Source of the DNA: Streptomyces sp. NBC_00708
GTDB taxonomy: Bacteria > Actinomycetota > Actinomycetes > Streptomycetales > Streptomycetaceae
Direction of reading: 5' to 3'
Length of the DNA: 64,000 bases
Assembly (NCBI GenBank): GCA_036226585.1
Contig: CP108997.1
Location: forward strand, 2,728,001 to 2,792,000
Positions 36,390 to 44,093 of the stretch are shown in pieces (the stretch's first letter is position 1; every line of letters starts with the position of its first letter). The notes beneath the pieces are model-generated. The model made no database searches, was not told the DNA's origin, and saw only the letters and a program-made list of their open reading frames with translations. The translations under genes and the position numbers were made by a program.

Positions 36390-36413
36390 TGAACCGTGTT
36401 GACTCGGTTCACA
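36390..36413. promoter_or_regulatory. Inverted repeat overlapping a -35 element
   Basis: GTGAACCG (36390-36397) and CGGTTCAC (36406-36413) form a perfect 8-8-8 inverted repeat. It spans TTGACT (36400-36405), a good -35 for rightward transcription toward the gene at 36502. This is a plausible operator in the divergent region; the HTH-methylase protein itself is one candidate binder. Confidence 0.5.
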
Positions 36414-36501
36414 CATGATGGTGTCATTGACCTGTCGCTGCACGACAGCGGCATGTGGGTCCGCTCACCACTCCAACCCGTACTTGCCGAAGGGCACAGC
36501 C

Positions 36502-37374
36502 ATGTCCCAGTTCACGCAGCCGCCGCAGTCCCCGCACTCCCAGCCGCAGCAGCCGTACGGCCCCGACCACGCCCCCGGCCTGCGCCCCGCGCGCAACGGA
36601 CTGGGCATCGCCGCCCTGATCCTCGGGCTCATCGGCGCGGTGTCCGGCCTGATCCCGTTCCTGTTCTGGCTGGCGGGCATCCTCGGCACGATCGCGCTGG
36701 TCCTGGGGCTCGTCGGCCGGGGACGCGCCAAGAGGGGCGAGGCGACGAACAAGAACATGGCCACGTTCGGCACGGTCCTCGCGCTGATCGCGCTGATCAT
36801 GTCGGTGGTCGGCGCGGTGATCACGTTCAAGGCGGTCGACGACGCGGTGGACGACCTGAACAAGGCGGTGTCGGACACGACCGCGTCCGCGAAGCCGAAG
36901 GCGGGCGCGGACAAGGCCGGCAAGGGCGAGGACAAGGGGAAGTCCGGCGACGACAAGGCCGGCAAGGAGAAGAAGCCGAGCACCGAGGCGCTGGAGGCCG
37001 GTGACTCGGCGGTGTACGACGACGACGTCACGGTCACGGTCGGCGACGCGACAAAGTACTCCGCCACCGAGTACGCGGCCGGTCACACCAAGGGCAACAA
37101 GGCCTACCAGGTCGCCGTCGTCATCGAGAACGCGGGCAAGGAGAAGTTCGACTCCACGCTCGTCACCGTCGAGGCGCGGGCCGGGCAGGACGGGGTCGAC
37201 GCCGAGCAGATCTTCGACGACAAGGTCGGCGAGGGCTTCAGCGGCACGGTCCTGCCCGGCAAGAAGGTCACGGTCCTCTACGCGTTCGACGCACCGGCCG
37301 ACGCGAAGAACCTGACCGTGGAGGTCAGCCCCGGCTTCACGTACGACGCGACGCAGTGGGACCTGAAGCTCTGA
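36502..37374 (+). CDS. DUF4190 / DUF4352 membrane protein
   Basis: 290 residues. A Pro/Gln-rich cytoplasmic start precedes two transmembrane helices with the DUF4190 pattern (about 36-65 and 85-112; 'GIAALILGLIGAVSGLIPF', 'LALIALIMSVVGAVI'). A Lys/Gly/Asp linker (about 125-165) leads to an external DUF4352 beta-sandwich (about 175-290, 'KAYQVAVVIENAGKEKFDS', 'VLPGKKVTVLYAFDAP'). DUF4352 domains are extracytoplasmic and of unknown function, often on lipoproteins. ATG 36502 starts at 'MSQFTQPPQ', with GAAGGG upstream. A hairpin follows the stop. Confidence 0.9.
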   Translation: MSQFTQPPQSPHSQPQQPYGPDHAPGLRPARNGLGIAALILGLIGAVSGLIPFLFWLAGILGTIALVLGLVGRGRAKRGEATNKNMATFGTVLALIALIMSVVGAVITFKAVDDAVDDLNKAVSDTTASAKPKAGADKAGKGEDKGKSGDDKAGKEKKPSTEALEAGDSAVYDDDVTVTVGDATKYSATEYAAGHTKGNKAYQVAVVIENAGKEKFDSTLVTVEARAGQDGVDAEQIFDDKVGEGFSGTVLPGKKVTVLYAFDAPADAKNLTVEVSPGFTYDATQWDLKL

Positions 37375-37400
37375 CGCGTACAGCGCGGCCGGCACCCGTG

Positions 37401-37424
37401 GAACCCGCCCCCCGGGGCGGGTTC
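37401..37424 (+). terminator. Hairpin terminator after DUF4190 gene
   Basis: GAACCCGCCCC (37401-37411) pairs with GGGGCGGGTTC (37414-37424) around a very tight loop, followed by TTCG. It lies 27 bp after the stop. Confidence 0.75.
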
Positions 37425-37433
37425 TTCGCGTCG

Positions 37434-37525
37434 GCTCAGTCCTCGCGCGCGCCCGGCCAGGCGCGAGCCCGATCCGGCGGAATCGGACCGGATCGCTCAG
37501 TCCTCGCGCCCGCCCGGCCAGGCGG
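37434..37525. repeat. Imperfect duplication of TetR gene 3' end
   Basis: GCTCAGTCCTCGCGC plus a GCCCGGCCAGGCG-type continuation appears at 37434-37464 and again at 37495-37525, about 61 bp apart. The right copy includes the TetR stop and last codons; the left copy lies beyond the stop in noncoding DNA. Confidence 0.7.
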
Positions 37526-38117
37526 CCAGCGCGAGTTCGGCGATCCCGCTCAGCTCCTCCGCCTTCGCCCCGTCGCAGGACCGCTGCGACATGCCCTGGA
37601 TGATCGTGGCGAAGTACCCGGCGAGCGCCTGGGGGTCCGCCCACTCCGGCAGTTCGCCCGTGCGCCGCGCGTCCCGCAGCCGCGCCTCCCACGCCACCAG
37701 GTTGGCGTTGCGCAGCCCCCTCAGATAGTCGCCCACCTCGACGTCCTGCGGGGCGAGGTTGACGGCCGCCGTGATCGTCATGCAGCCCGACGGGTGCGAG
37801 GGGTCCGCGTAGATCCGGGCGGCCTCCCGCAGGATGCGCGCGAACACGCGATAGGCCGTGGGCTCCTGCTCCAGGGCCTCGCCCATGAAGGTGCCGACCG
37901 GCAGCGTCCCGTACGCGGCCACCGCCTCCCGGAAGAGCGACCGCTTGTCGCCGAACGCGGCGTAGAGGCTGGCGGGCCGGATGCCCATCGCCTCCGTCAG
38001 CTCACCGATCGAGGTCGCCCCGTAGCCCCGCTCCCAGAACAGCCGGACGGCGGCCGCGAGCGCGGCGTCCCGGTCGAAGGAGCGGGGCCGCCCGCGTGTC
38101 GCACCTGTCTCACCCAT
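37497..38117 (-). CDS. TetR/AcrR family transcriptional regulator
   Basis: 206 residues. N-terminal TetR HTH (about 10-56: 'SFDRDAALAAAVRLFWERG', 'GATSIGELTEAMGIRPASLYAAFGDK'). The C-terminal effector domain (about 75-205) has 'HPSGCMTITAAVNLAPQD', typical of regulators that control oxidoreductases. It is divergent from the SDR at 38205; two direct-repeat operators between them fit repression of both genes. ATG 38117 is chosen at the family N-terminus, though the ribosome-binding site is weak. The ligand is probably the SDR substrate or product. Confidence 0.93.
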   Translation of the reverse strand: MGETGATRGRPRSFDRDAALAAAVRLFWERGYGATSIGELTEAMGIRPASLYAAFGDKRSLFREAVAAYGTLPVGTFMGEALEQEPTAYRVFARILREAARIYADPSHPSGCMTITAAVNLAPQDVEVGDYLRGLRNANLVAWEARLRDARRTGELPEWADPQALAGYFATIIQGMSQRSCDGAKAEELSGIAELALAAWPGGRED

Positions 38118-38126
38118 GACCCACAT

Positions 38127-38185
38127 TCTAGAGCGCCCGCTCAACAAGTCGTGCTACGTTCTTTCTGGAACGATCACTCAACAAA
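38127..38185. promoter_or_regulatory. Two tandem TetR-type operators
   Basis: Two 22-bp elements, 38127-38148 (core GAGCG-CC-CGCTC) and 38164-38185 (core GAACG-AT-CACTC), share 16 of 22 positions in direct orientation with 37-bp spacing. Each is a near palindrome of the TetR kind, followed by AACAA. They flank the likely divergent promoters of the TetR and SDR genes. Confidence 0.6.
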
Positions 38186-38204
38186 TTGGTGAGGGGTAAC
38201 AGCC

Positions 38205-38978
38205 ATGTCTGCACGCACACTTGAGGGCAAGGTCGCACTGGTCACCGGTGGCAGCCGGGGCATCGGCCGGGGCATCGCGGAACGGCTGGGGCGGGACGGG
38301 GCCGTCGTCGCCGTGGCCTACGCCAGGGACGCGGCGGCGGCCGACGAGGTCGTGGAGGTCATCCGCAAGAACGGCGGCACGGCGTTCCCCCTCCGCGCCG
38401 AGCTGGGGGCGCACGGCGACGCCGCCGCACTGTGGGAGGCGTTCGACGAGCGCATCACCGAGCACGTACCCGGCGGCGGGGTGGACATCATCGTGAACAA
38501 CGCCGGCGCCGGGCTCTACGCCGAGCTGTCCTCGCTCACCGAGGAGGCGTTCGACGCGGTCTTCGCCGTCAACGTGCGGGCACCGTTCTTCATCGTCCGG
38601 CACGGTCTCGGCCGGCTGCGCGACGGCGGGCGGATCATCAACATATCCAGCGGCGCGGCCCGGATCGCGATGCCCGGGATCATCGCCTACAGCGCCACGA
38701 AGGGCGCCCTGGACAACTTCACCCTGACCCTCGCCAAGGAGCTGGGCCCGCGCGGCATCACGGTCAACTCGGTGGCCCCCGGCATCATCGACACCGACAT
38801 CAACGCGGACTGGCTGCGCGGCGACGCCGAGGCCGAGGCACGGGCCGCGTCCCTGGCCACCCTGGGCCGGGTCGGACAGCCGCAGGACGTCGCGGACGTG
38901 GTGGCGTTCCTCCCCTCGGACGACTCCCGCTGGGTGACGGGCACGGTGATCGACGCGACGGGGGGCTCGGGGCTCTGA
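38205..38978 (+). CDS. SDR family oxidoreductase
   Basis: 257 residues. Classical short-chain dehydrogenase: 'VTGGSRGIGRGIAERLG' at the cofactor site (about 10-26), 'IIVNNAGAGLYAE' (NNAG), catalytic 'NISSGAARIAM' Ser and 'YSATKGALDNF' Tyr-x-x-x-Lys, 'PGIIDTDIN', and the C-terminal 'WVTGTVIDATGGSGL', as in FabG-like enzymes. The substrate is unknown. It is divergent from the TetR gene, which probably represses it. AGGGG is close upstream of the ATG. Confidence 0.95.
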   Translation: MSARTLEGKVALVTGGSRGIGRGIAERLGRDGAVVAVAYARDAAAADEVVEVIRKNGGTAFPLRAELGAHGDAAALWEAFDERITEHVPGGGVDIIVNNAGAGLYAELSSLTEEAFDAVFAVNVRAPFFIVRHGLGRLRDGGRIINISSGAARIAMPGIIAYSATKGALDNFTLTLAKELGPRGITVNSVAPGIIDTDINADWLRGDAEAEARAASLATLGRVGQPQDVADVVAFLPSDDSRWVTGTVIDATGGSGL

Positions 38979-39042
38979 GGGGGCGGGTGCGGGGCACGGG
39001 GGCGGCGGACCGGGCCCGCCACCCCTCGTGACTACCGCTGCG

Positions 39043-39822
39043 TCAGCCGCCGCACTGCTTCAGCATCATGTCCTTGTCCGCGCTCGTCACCGGCAGGTCG
39101 TACTTCAGCGAGACCTGCGCGAAGCGCAGCACGTACGCGCAGCGCACCGGCTTGTACGGCGGCAGCCAGGTCGCGGGGCCCGCGTCGCGCTTGGCGTTGT
39201 TGGCGGGGCCGTCCACCGGGATGAGGTTGAGCGGGTCGTTGGCGATCTGCTGCCGCTTCGACTCGTTCCAGCGGGCGGCGCCCATCTGCCAGTCGTACGA
39301 CAGCGGCATGACGTGGTCGATCTGCACCTTGGTCGCCTGCTGCTTGCGCCACTCGATGGTCTTGCCGGTGTACGGGTCCTTGAGCGTCATGGAGACGACC
39401 ACACACTTCGAGCCGGAGCGGAGTTCGACGTCCTTGCCGTCGCGGGCGAGGAGGTCGTTGCGGGTGTCGCAGCCGTTGCGGGACAGCGGGATGCCGTCCA
39501 CGGAGTCCTTCCACGCGTACCCGAACTTGTCCCGCTCGTAACCGGTCTTGGGGCCGCGCCCCTTGGTCGCGACCTTCTCGATGACCTTGCGGGCGGCGGC
39601 CCGGTCCGCGTCCGAGGTGAGGGGCGCGAGGCCGGGCTTCGTGCCGTCCTCGTTCTTCAGCGGGCTGGCACCGAAACCGGTGACGGACTGGCCGCCGCCG
39701 TCGGCGCCGCCGGAGGGGTCGGCGCCGGAGGAGATCTGATCGGGGTCGCAACCGCTCAGCGCCAGCACGGCCGTCGCGGCCAGGGCGGGAACCATCACTC
39801 GACACACGCGGGGAGATATCAC
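39043..39822 (-). CDS. Secreted HNH nuclease-like lipoprotein (DUF1524 type)
   Basis: 259 residues. Lipoprotein signal 'RVMVPALAATAVLALSGC' (lipobox LSGC). A Gly/Asp-rich spacer is followed by an HNH-type domain (about 90-255) with 'YERDKFGYAWKDSVDG', 'IDHVMPLSYDW' (His metal/catalytic), 'WNESKRQQIANDPLNLIPV', 'NNAKRDAGPATWLPP' and paired cysteines. This matches secreted actinobacterial nucleases of the DUF1524 (GmrSD C-terminal) group. It may degrade extracellular DNA for phosphate or during hyphal death. The start is read as GTG 39822 with AGGA 9 nt upstream. Confidence 0.88.
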   Translation of the reverse strand: MISPRVCRVMVPALAATAVLALSGCDPDQISSGADPSGGADGGGQSVTGFGASPLKNEDGTKPGLAPLTSDADRAAARKVIEKVATKGRGPKTGYERDKFGYAWKDSVDGIPLSRNGCDTRNDLLARDGKDVELRSGSKCVVVSMTLKDPYTGKTIEWRKQQATKVQIDHVMPLSYDWQMGAARWNESKRQQIANDPLNLIPVDGPANNAKRDAGPATWLPPYKPVRCAYVLRFAQVSLKYDLPVTSADKDMMLKQCGG

Positions 39823-39953
39823 TCGTAGCCGTCCTGACGGGGAGAAAGCCGAACCAACCCGGGAATCCTATGGACTTCTTCCCTGCCAGGAGAATTTCAT
39901 GGCCGCGAGGTGTTCCCGCGCGCGGGGCGGCTCACGCGTCGAAGCCGGGGAGA

Positions 39954-39976
39954 CCCCGCCCTTCCCCAGGGCGGGG
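39954..39976 (-). terminator. Short hairpin after SCO6745-like gene
   Basis: CCCCGCCC (39954-39961) pairs with GGGCGGGG (39969-39976), 7-nt loop, 7 bp past the minus-strand stop. Confidence 0.6.
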
Positions 39977-39982
39977 AGGACG

Positions 39983-40849
39983 TCACACCTTCCCGATGCC
40001 CAGCGTGTTCTCCGACGGCAGCAGCCCCGACCCGAGCGCCGCCACCCACAGCGGGCCCAGCAGCCCGACCAGCCGTTCCCGCTCCGCGTCCGTGAGCACC
40101 CGCCACGGAGCGGCCGCCGCCTCGTCCGTACGCCGCTCGACCTCGGCCCGCAGCGCCCGGCCCGCCTCGGTCGCCGTACCGTCGGCGGCCACCAGGCCCC
40201 GCTTCTCCAGCCGGTCGAGCGCCGCCTGCCACTCCCCCTCGTCCCAGCCCCGGCTGCCGAAGACCTCGGGCCGGGCGGCCCCGATCGCCGCGAAGGAGAC
40301 CAGCGACTCGACGGGGTCCAGCTCCGCGTGCGCCAGCGCCGCGAGGTGGCCGTCGCCCCGGTGTTCGCGCAGGACGGTCGCCGCGTGCCAGAGGACGAGG
40401 TGGGGTTCGTCGGGCCAGGGCAGCGCGGCGTTCGCGGCGGCCATCGGCCGGTCCGCCGTGTCGGCGGCCTCCGCGACGCGCCGCAGCAGCGCGGCGGCCT
40501 CGGCCGTCCCCGGTGCGGCGGTCTCGCCCCCCAGGAGCGCCCGGTACGTCCGGTCGACGGCCCGGCCCCGCGCGGCCAGCACGGCGTCCGGCGAGGCGAC
40601 GGACCAGACGGCGGGGACGTACGCGCCGACCATGCGCGGGCTGAAGCTGTGGAACGTCTCCGTCACCCGGCCCGCCCCCGCGCCCCCGAGCGGCGCCGCC
40701 CGCCAGGCGAAGTAGCTCGGCCACCGCTCGTCGACGGCGTACCCGAGGGCGGCGGCCTCCTCGAAGGCCTCCGGCGCGTAGTACAGGACGGCGTGCAGCG
40801 GCTCCAGCAGGTGCCACAGCTGCCGTACGCGACCCAGTTCCTCGGACAT
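39983..40849 (-). CDS. SCO6745-family helical protein (winged-helix-like)
   Basis: 288 residues. 'RQLWHLLEPLHAVLYYAPEAFEEAAALG' and 'WPSYFAWRAAPLGGAGA' typify the SCO6745-like family found widely in actinobacteria. 'FHSFSPRMVGAYVPAVW' and a C-terminal winged-helix-like part ('ALDRLEKRGLVAADGTATEAG') are present. Its biochemical role is unknown. It is divergent from the TetR regulator at 40958, with a clear palindromic operator between them, so it is very likely that regulator's target. ATG 40849 was preferred to ATG 40879, which would run through the operator. Confidence 0.85.
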   Translation of the reverse strand: MSEELGRVRQLWHLLEPLHAVLYYAPEAFEEAAALGYAVDERWPSYFAWRAAPLGGAGAGRVTETFHSFSPRMVGAYVPAVWSVASPDAVLAARGRAVDRTYRALLGGETAAPGTAEAAALLRRVAEAADTADRPMAAANAALPWPDEPHLVLWHAATVLREHRGDGHLAALAHAELDPVESLVSFAAIGAARPEVFGSRGWDEGEWQAALDRLEKRGLVAADGTATEAGRALRAEVERRTDEAAAAPWRVLTDAERERLVGLLGPLWVAALGSGLLPSENTLGIGKV

Positions 40850-40877
40850 GCCCCACACCTTCCGCCACGCACCGGCC

Positions 40878-40896
40878 ATCTAGCCACTGCCTAGAT
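40878..40896. promoter_or_regulatory. TetR-type palindromic operator
   Basis: ATCTAG-N7-CTAGAT is a perfect 6-7-6 palindrome, 28 bp upstream of the SCO6745-like ATG and 61 bp upstream of the TetR ATG. A lone CTAGAT half-site recurs at about 40933-40938 (GACTAGATCCC). Likely binding site of the TetR at 40958. Confidence 0.6.
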
Positions 40897-40957
40897 ATCC
40901 AGAGTGCGCGCGATCCGGGAACTTGTCAACGACTAGATCCCGCGTAATCTGCTGTCC

Positions 40958-41536
40958 ATGACCAGCGACCGCGCCTACCACCACGGCGACCTGCGGCGGG
41001 CCGTCCTCACCGCCGCCCTCGACGTCATCCGCACCGAGGGCCCCGGCGCGCTCAGCCTGCGCGACCTGGCCCGCCGCGCCGGCGTCTCCCACGCCGCCCC
41101 CGCCCACCACTTCAAGGACCGCACGGGCCTGCTCACCGCCATCGCCGCCGAGGGCTACGGCCTGTTCGCGGACGCCCTGGCCGGGGCGCCGGACCTGCGC
41201 GAACGGGGCGTGGCGTACGTACGGTTCGCGACGACGCACCCGGCGCACTTCCAGGTGATGTTCCAGCCGGACCTGTACCGCACGGACGACCCGGACCTCC
41301 TCGCCGCGAAGGACCGCGCCACGGCGGAACTGCGCGCGGGCGTCGCCGCCTTGAGCCCCGACGGCGACCCCCGCCTCTCCGGCATCGCCGCCTGGTCCCT
41401 GGCCCACGGCTTCGCCACGCTGCTCCTGAGCGGCAACCTGGACGACGCGGTGGAAGGCCGCGACCCGGAGGACGTGTTCCGGGATCTGGGCCGGCTGCTG
41501 TTCGCACCGCGGGAGGACTCCGCGGAGACCGGGTGA
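40958..41536 (+). CDS. TetR/AcrR family regulator (TetR_C_33-like)
   Basis: 192 residues. HTH about 8-55: 'YHHGDLRRAVLTAALDVI', 'LSLRDLARRAGVSHAAPAHHFKDRTGLL'. The C-terminal part 'YVRFATTHPAHFQVMFQPDLY' and 'WSLAHGFATLLLSGNL' is characteristic of the WHG/TetR_C_33 effector class. The short gap to the divergent SCO6745-like gene holds a palindromic operator. The next gene (GNAT) follows by 34 bp on the same strand and may be co-transcribed. Confidence 0.93.
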   Translation: MTSDRAYHHGDLRRAVLTAALDVIRTEGPGALSLRDLARRAGVSHAAPAHHFKDRTGLLTAIAAEGYGLFADALAGAPDLRERGVAYVRFATTHPAHFQVMFQPDLYRTDDPDLLAAKDRATAELRAGVAALSPDGDPRLSGIAAWSLAHGFATLLLSGNLDDAVEGRDPEDVFRDLGRLLFAPREDSAETG

Positions 41537-41570
41537 CACCATGGCAGGTCCCACGGCACGCGGAGGACGG

Positions 41571-42095
41571 ATGCGCGACGCGCTCGGCACGGCCCGGCTG
41601 GCACTCAGGCGCTTCCGGCCGGACGACGCGCCCGCCCTGCACGAGCTCTTCGGGGATCCGGAGACCCACACCATCGGCACCGGCCCGGTCGCCTCGCTCG
41701 CCCGCACCGAGGAGTGGATCGAGCGCCGGACCGCGTTCCACGCCGAGACCGGGCTCGTCTGGTACGGGGCGTGGCTGCGGGACGGCGGCCCGCTGGTGGG
41801 GAACTGCGGGATCTTCGCGGGCCGCACCGGCCGCGTCGAACCGGAGATCGGCTACGAGATCCGCCGCTCCCACCAGGGCCACGGCCTCGCCGGTGAGGCC
41901 GCCCGCGCGGTGCTCGCGGAGTGCGACGCCGCCGGGATCGCGCGCGTCTGGGCCACCGTGCGCCCGCACAACGCCGCCTCGCTGAAGGTCCTGAGCCGCC
42001 TCGGCATGGCACACGCCCACACCCGCACCGACGAGCGCGGCGAGCTGCTGTACCTGTCCCGCCGGGCCGGGTGCTTCACTCCGGGCGGGAACTGA
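41571..42095 (+). CDS. GNAT family N-acetyltransferase (Acetyltransf_3)
   Basis: 174 residues. RimJ/RimL-like: 'LALRRFRPDDAPALHELFGD', 'GNCGIFAGRTGRVEPEIGYEI', acetyl-CoA loop 'RSHQGHGLAGEAARAVL', 'VRPHNAASLKVLSRLGM'. It probably acetylates a protein N-terminus or small amine. ATG 41571 with GGAGG 4 nt ahead was preferred to ATG 41541. The last 20 bp overlap the end of the convergent MFS gene, so no terminator separates them. Confidence 0.88.
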   Translation: MRDALGTARLALRRFRPDDAPALHELFGDPETHTIGTGPVASLARTEEWIERRTAFHAETGLVWYGAWLRDGGPLVGNCGIFAGRTGRVEPEIGYEIRRSHQGHGLAGEAARAVLAECDAAGIARVWATVRPHNAASLKVLSRLGMAHAHTRTDERGELLYLSRRAGCFTPGGN

Positions 42096-43419
42096 CCTCG
42101 TACGCCCCCACGTCCGACTCTCCCAGCGACCGGATGCGCGGAATAGGGGACGGCAGGAGCCAGAGCAGGGAGAGGCAGCCGCCCGCTGCCGCGATCAGGA
42201 GCGTGGGGCGCAGGCCCAGCAGGGTGGCCAGGACACCTCCGGCCACCGCGCCCAGCGGGCGTACGCCGTAGTTGACCGTGCCGAACGCGCCCGCCACCCG
42301 GCTGCGCATCCCGTCCGGGATCACCGCCGTCTGGAGGGAGTTGAGGTTGACGTCGAACAGCATGACGCCGAAGCCCGAGAGGAACTCCGCCCCGGCCAGC
42401 GCGGTGGCGCGGAGCCAGAGCGGGCCGTTCGCGGCGGCGGCGAGGGCGATCGGGGCGGGGAAGAGGACGGCCCCCACGAGGATGCCCCGGCCCACGCCCA
42501 GGCGGCGGGAGATCGCCGGGGCGCACACCGCGCCGAGCAGCGCGCCGGACGCACCGAGGCCCAGGGCGAGGCCGATCGCGCCGGCCGACAGGCCGAGGTC
42601 GCGTGTCGCGAACAGGACGAGCAGGCCGCTGCCGCCGACGAAGGTGAAGAAGTTGACCGTCGTCGCACAGCCCAGGGATGCCCGCAGCACCGGGTGGCGC
42701 GCCACGAACGCCAGGCCCTCGCGGGCGCCGCGCAGCAACGGGGGCGCCGCCGGGCCGGTGGCGGGCGGCTCCTCGACCGGGATGCGGCCGATCAGCGCCG
42801 CCGACGCCAGGAACGACAGCGCGTCCACCACGATCGCGACGGGCGCGGTCAGCGCCTGGACCAGCGCGCCGCCGAGCGCGGGGCCGGCCACGTAGGAGGC
42901 CGAACGGCTGGTGCTGATCCTGCTGTTGGCGTCCACGTACGACGCCCTCGGCACGAGCCGGACGAAGAACGGCGGGTACGCCATGTTGAACAGCAGCCCG
43001 CCCGCGCCCGCCAGGAGCGCCACCACGTACAGCTGGGTCAGCGTCACCGACCCCAGGACGTACGCGGCAGGCAGGCTCAGCAGGACCGCCGCGCGCAGGA
43101 TGTCGGCCAGGACCATCAGGCGGCGCTTGCGGGCGCGCCGGTCCACCCACGCGCCCACGAAGACCCCGAGCAGATTGGGTGCCCAGACGAGGGCGGTCAG
43201 CCAGGCGACCTGGTTGGCGGAGGCGCCCAGGGTGCTGACGGCGATCAGCGGCAGGGCCAGCTCCGTGATCCGGTCGCCGAACTGGGAGACCGTTTCCCCG
43301 GCCCAGAAGCGGGTGAACCGCCGGTTCCGCCATAACGACGGCGCGTTCGCGGGCGCGGATACGCCGGGGGCCGGGGGTATGCCGGAGGACGTCGACGCCT
43401 GCCCGGATTCGGTGCTCAC
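42076..43419 (-). CDS. MFS transporter (MFS_3 / enterobactin-exporter-like)
   Basis: 447 residues, 12 predicted helices (from about 25 to 430). 'FTRFWAGETVSQFGDRITELALPLIAV' in pieces ('FTRFWAGETVSQFGDR'), the loop 'GAWVDRRARKRRLMVLADI' between helices 2 and 3, and 'NSRISTSRSASYVAGPALGG' typify the drug/siderophore exporter group. It is translationally coupled to the upstream ArsR-type regulator (GTGA overlap at 43416-43419), which therefore probably represses it. Efflux of a toxic compound is the likely role; the substrate is unknown. Its stop overlaps the convergent GNAT by 20 bp. Confidence 0.93.
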   Translation of the reverse strand: MSTESGQASTSSGIPPAPGVSAPANAPSLWRNRRFTRFWAGETVSQFGDRITELALPLIAVSTLGASANQVAWLTALVWAPNLLGVFVGAWVDRRARKRRLMVLADILRAAVLLSLPAAYVLGSVTLTQLYVVALLAGAGGLLFNMAYPPFFVRLVPRASYVDANSRISTSRSASYVAGPALGGALVQALTAPVAIVVDALSFLASAALIGRIPVEEPPATGPAAPPLLRGAREGLAFVARHPVLRASLGCATTVNFFTFVGGSGLLVLFATRDLGLSAGAIGLALGLGASGALLGAVCAPAISRRLGVGRGILVGAVLFPAPIALAAAANGPLWLRATALAGAEFLSGFGVMLFDVNLNSLQTAVIPDGMRSRVAGAFGTVNYGVRPLGAVAGGVLATLLGLRPTLLIAAAGGCLSLLWLLPSPIPRIRSLGESDVGAYEVSSRPE

Positions 43420-44021
43420 GACTCCGGACCCCCTTCGGTCCCGCCCTCCGGCAGCGCGTACCGCAGCAGTGCCACGCCCCGGCTTCCCTCGGGGCGGTCC
43501 GCCGCGTCGCGGGTGACGTACGGGGCGAGCACCTGCTCGATCGCGTCCTCGATCGCGGCGAGTTCGCCGGCGCTCACCGTGATGCGGGTGTGGGCCAGAC
43601 CGGCCGCCGCACGCCACTCCGGGTCGAGGCCGGGCTCGACCTCGGCGGCCCAGCGGGCCGGGAGGCCGGCGGTGCGCAGGAACATCTGGCGCGACAGCTC
43701 CCGCGCGGCCGAGTGGCCCTCGCCGTCCGCCGGGTCCTGCGGCGCCTCGAAGCGGAAGCCACGCGCCACCGCCTCCCAGCGGCGGCTGCGGCGGTCGGGG
43801 CCGGGCGCGCTGTCCCGGACCAGGCCGAACGTCGCGAGGTGGCGCAGGTGCCAGCTGGTCACCGAGGGGGTCGCCCCGACGTCCGGCGCCAGCTCGGTGG
43901 CGGTCGCCGGTCCGTCCCGGCCCAGCCGTTCGAGGATCGCCAGGCGCACGGGGTGCGCCAGGGCCCGCATCGCCTGCGGGTCGGTGATGTCGAGGTCGCC
44001 CATGCGGTTGCCGGAGTCCAT
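43416..44021 (-). CDS. ArsR/HTH_20-type repressor of the MFS operon
   Basis: 201 residues. Winged HTH about 8-80: 'ALAHPVRLAILERLGRDGPATATELA', 'TPSVTSWHLRHLATFGLV'. The C-terminal helical part (about 100-195) includes 'SRQMFLRTAGLPARWAAEVEPG', typical of the ArsR-like family paired with MFS exporters. No Cys metal site is present, so the ligand is likely organic. ATG 44021 lies about 8 nt after a GACACT -10 element and lacks a Shine-Dalgarno, so a leaderless transcript is likely. It is followed by the MFS gene with a 4-bp overlap. Operators at 44025-44065 overlap the promoter. Confidence 0.88.
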   Translation of the reverse strand: MDSGNRMGDLDITDPQAMRALAHPVRLAILERLGRDGPATATELAPDVGATPSVTSWHLRHLATFGLVRDSAPGPDRRSRRWEAVARGFRFEAPQDPADGEGHSAARELSRQMFLRTAGLPARWAAEVEPGLDPEWRAAAGLAHTRITVSAGELAAIEDAIEQVLAPYVTRDAADRPEGSRGVALLRYALPEGGTEGGPES

Positions 44022-44024
44022 GAC

Positions 44025-44065
44025 GTGAGAGTGTCCTCTCACATATTGTGGGAGTCAACTCTCAC
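44025..44065. promoter_or_regulatory. Two tandem palindromic operators of ArsR-MFS promoter
   Basis: O1, GTGAGAG-TGTC-CTCTCAC at 44025-44042, is a perfect 7-4-7 palindrome covering the -10 (GACACT on the minus strand). O2, GTGGGAG-TCAA-CTCTCAC at 44048-44065, has one mismatch and covers the -35 (TTGACT on the minus strand). Their centres are 23 bp apart. The layout implies tight autorepression. Confidence 0.75.
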
Positions 44066-44093
44066 AACTGGACTCCAGCGGCCTTCCGGGGTT

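Noticed and set aside
39043..39822. The secreted HNH lipoprotein as part of the toxin-immunity system
   Set aside because: It is 20 kb away, has a lipoprotein signal and no immunity partner; it fits a stand-alone secreted nuclease.
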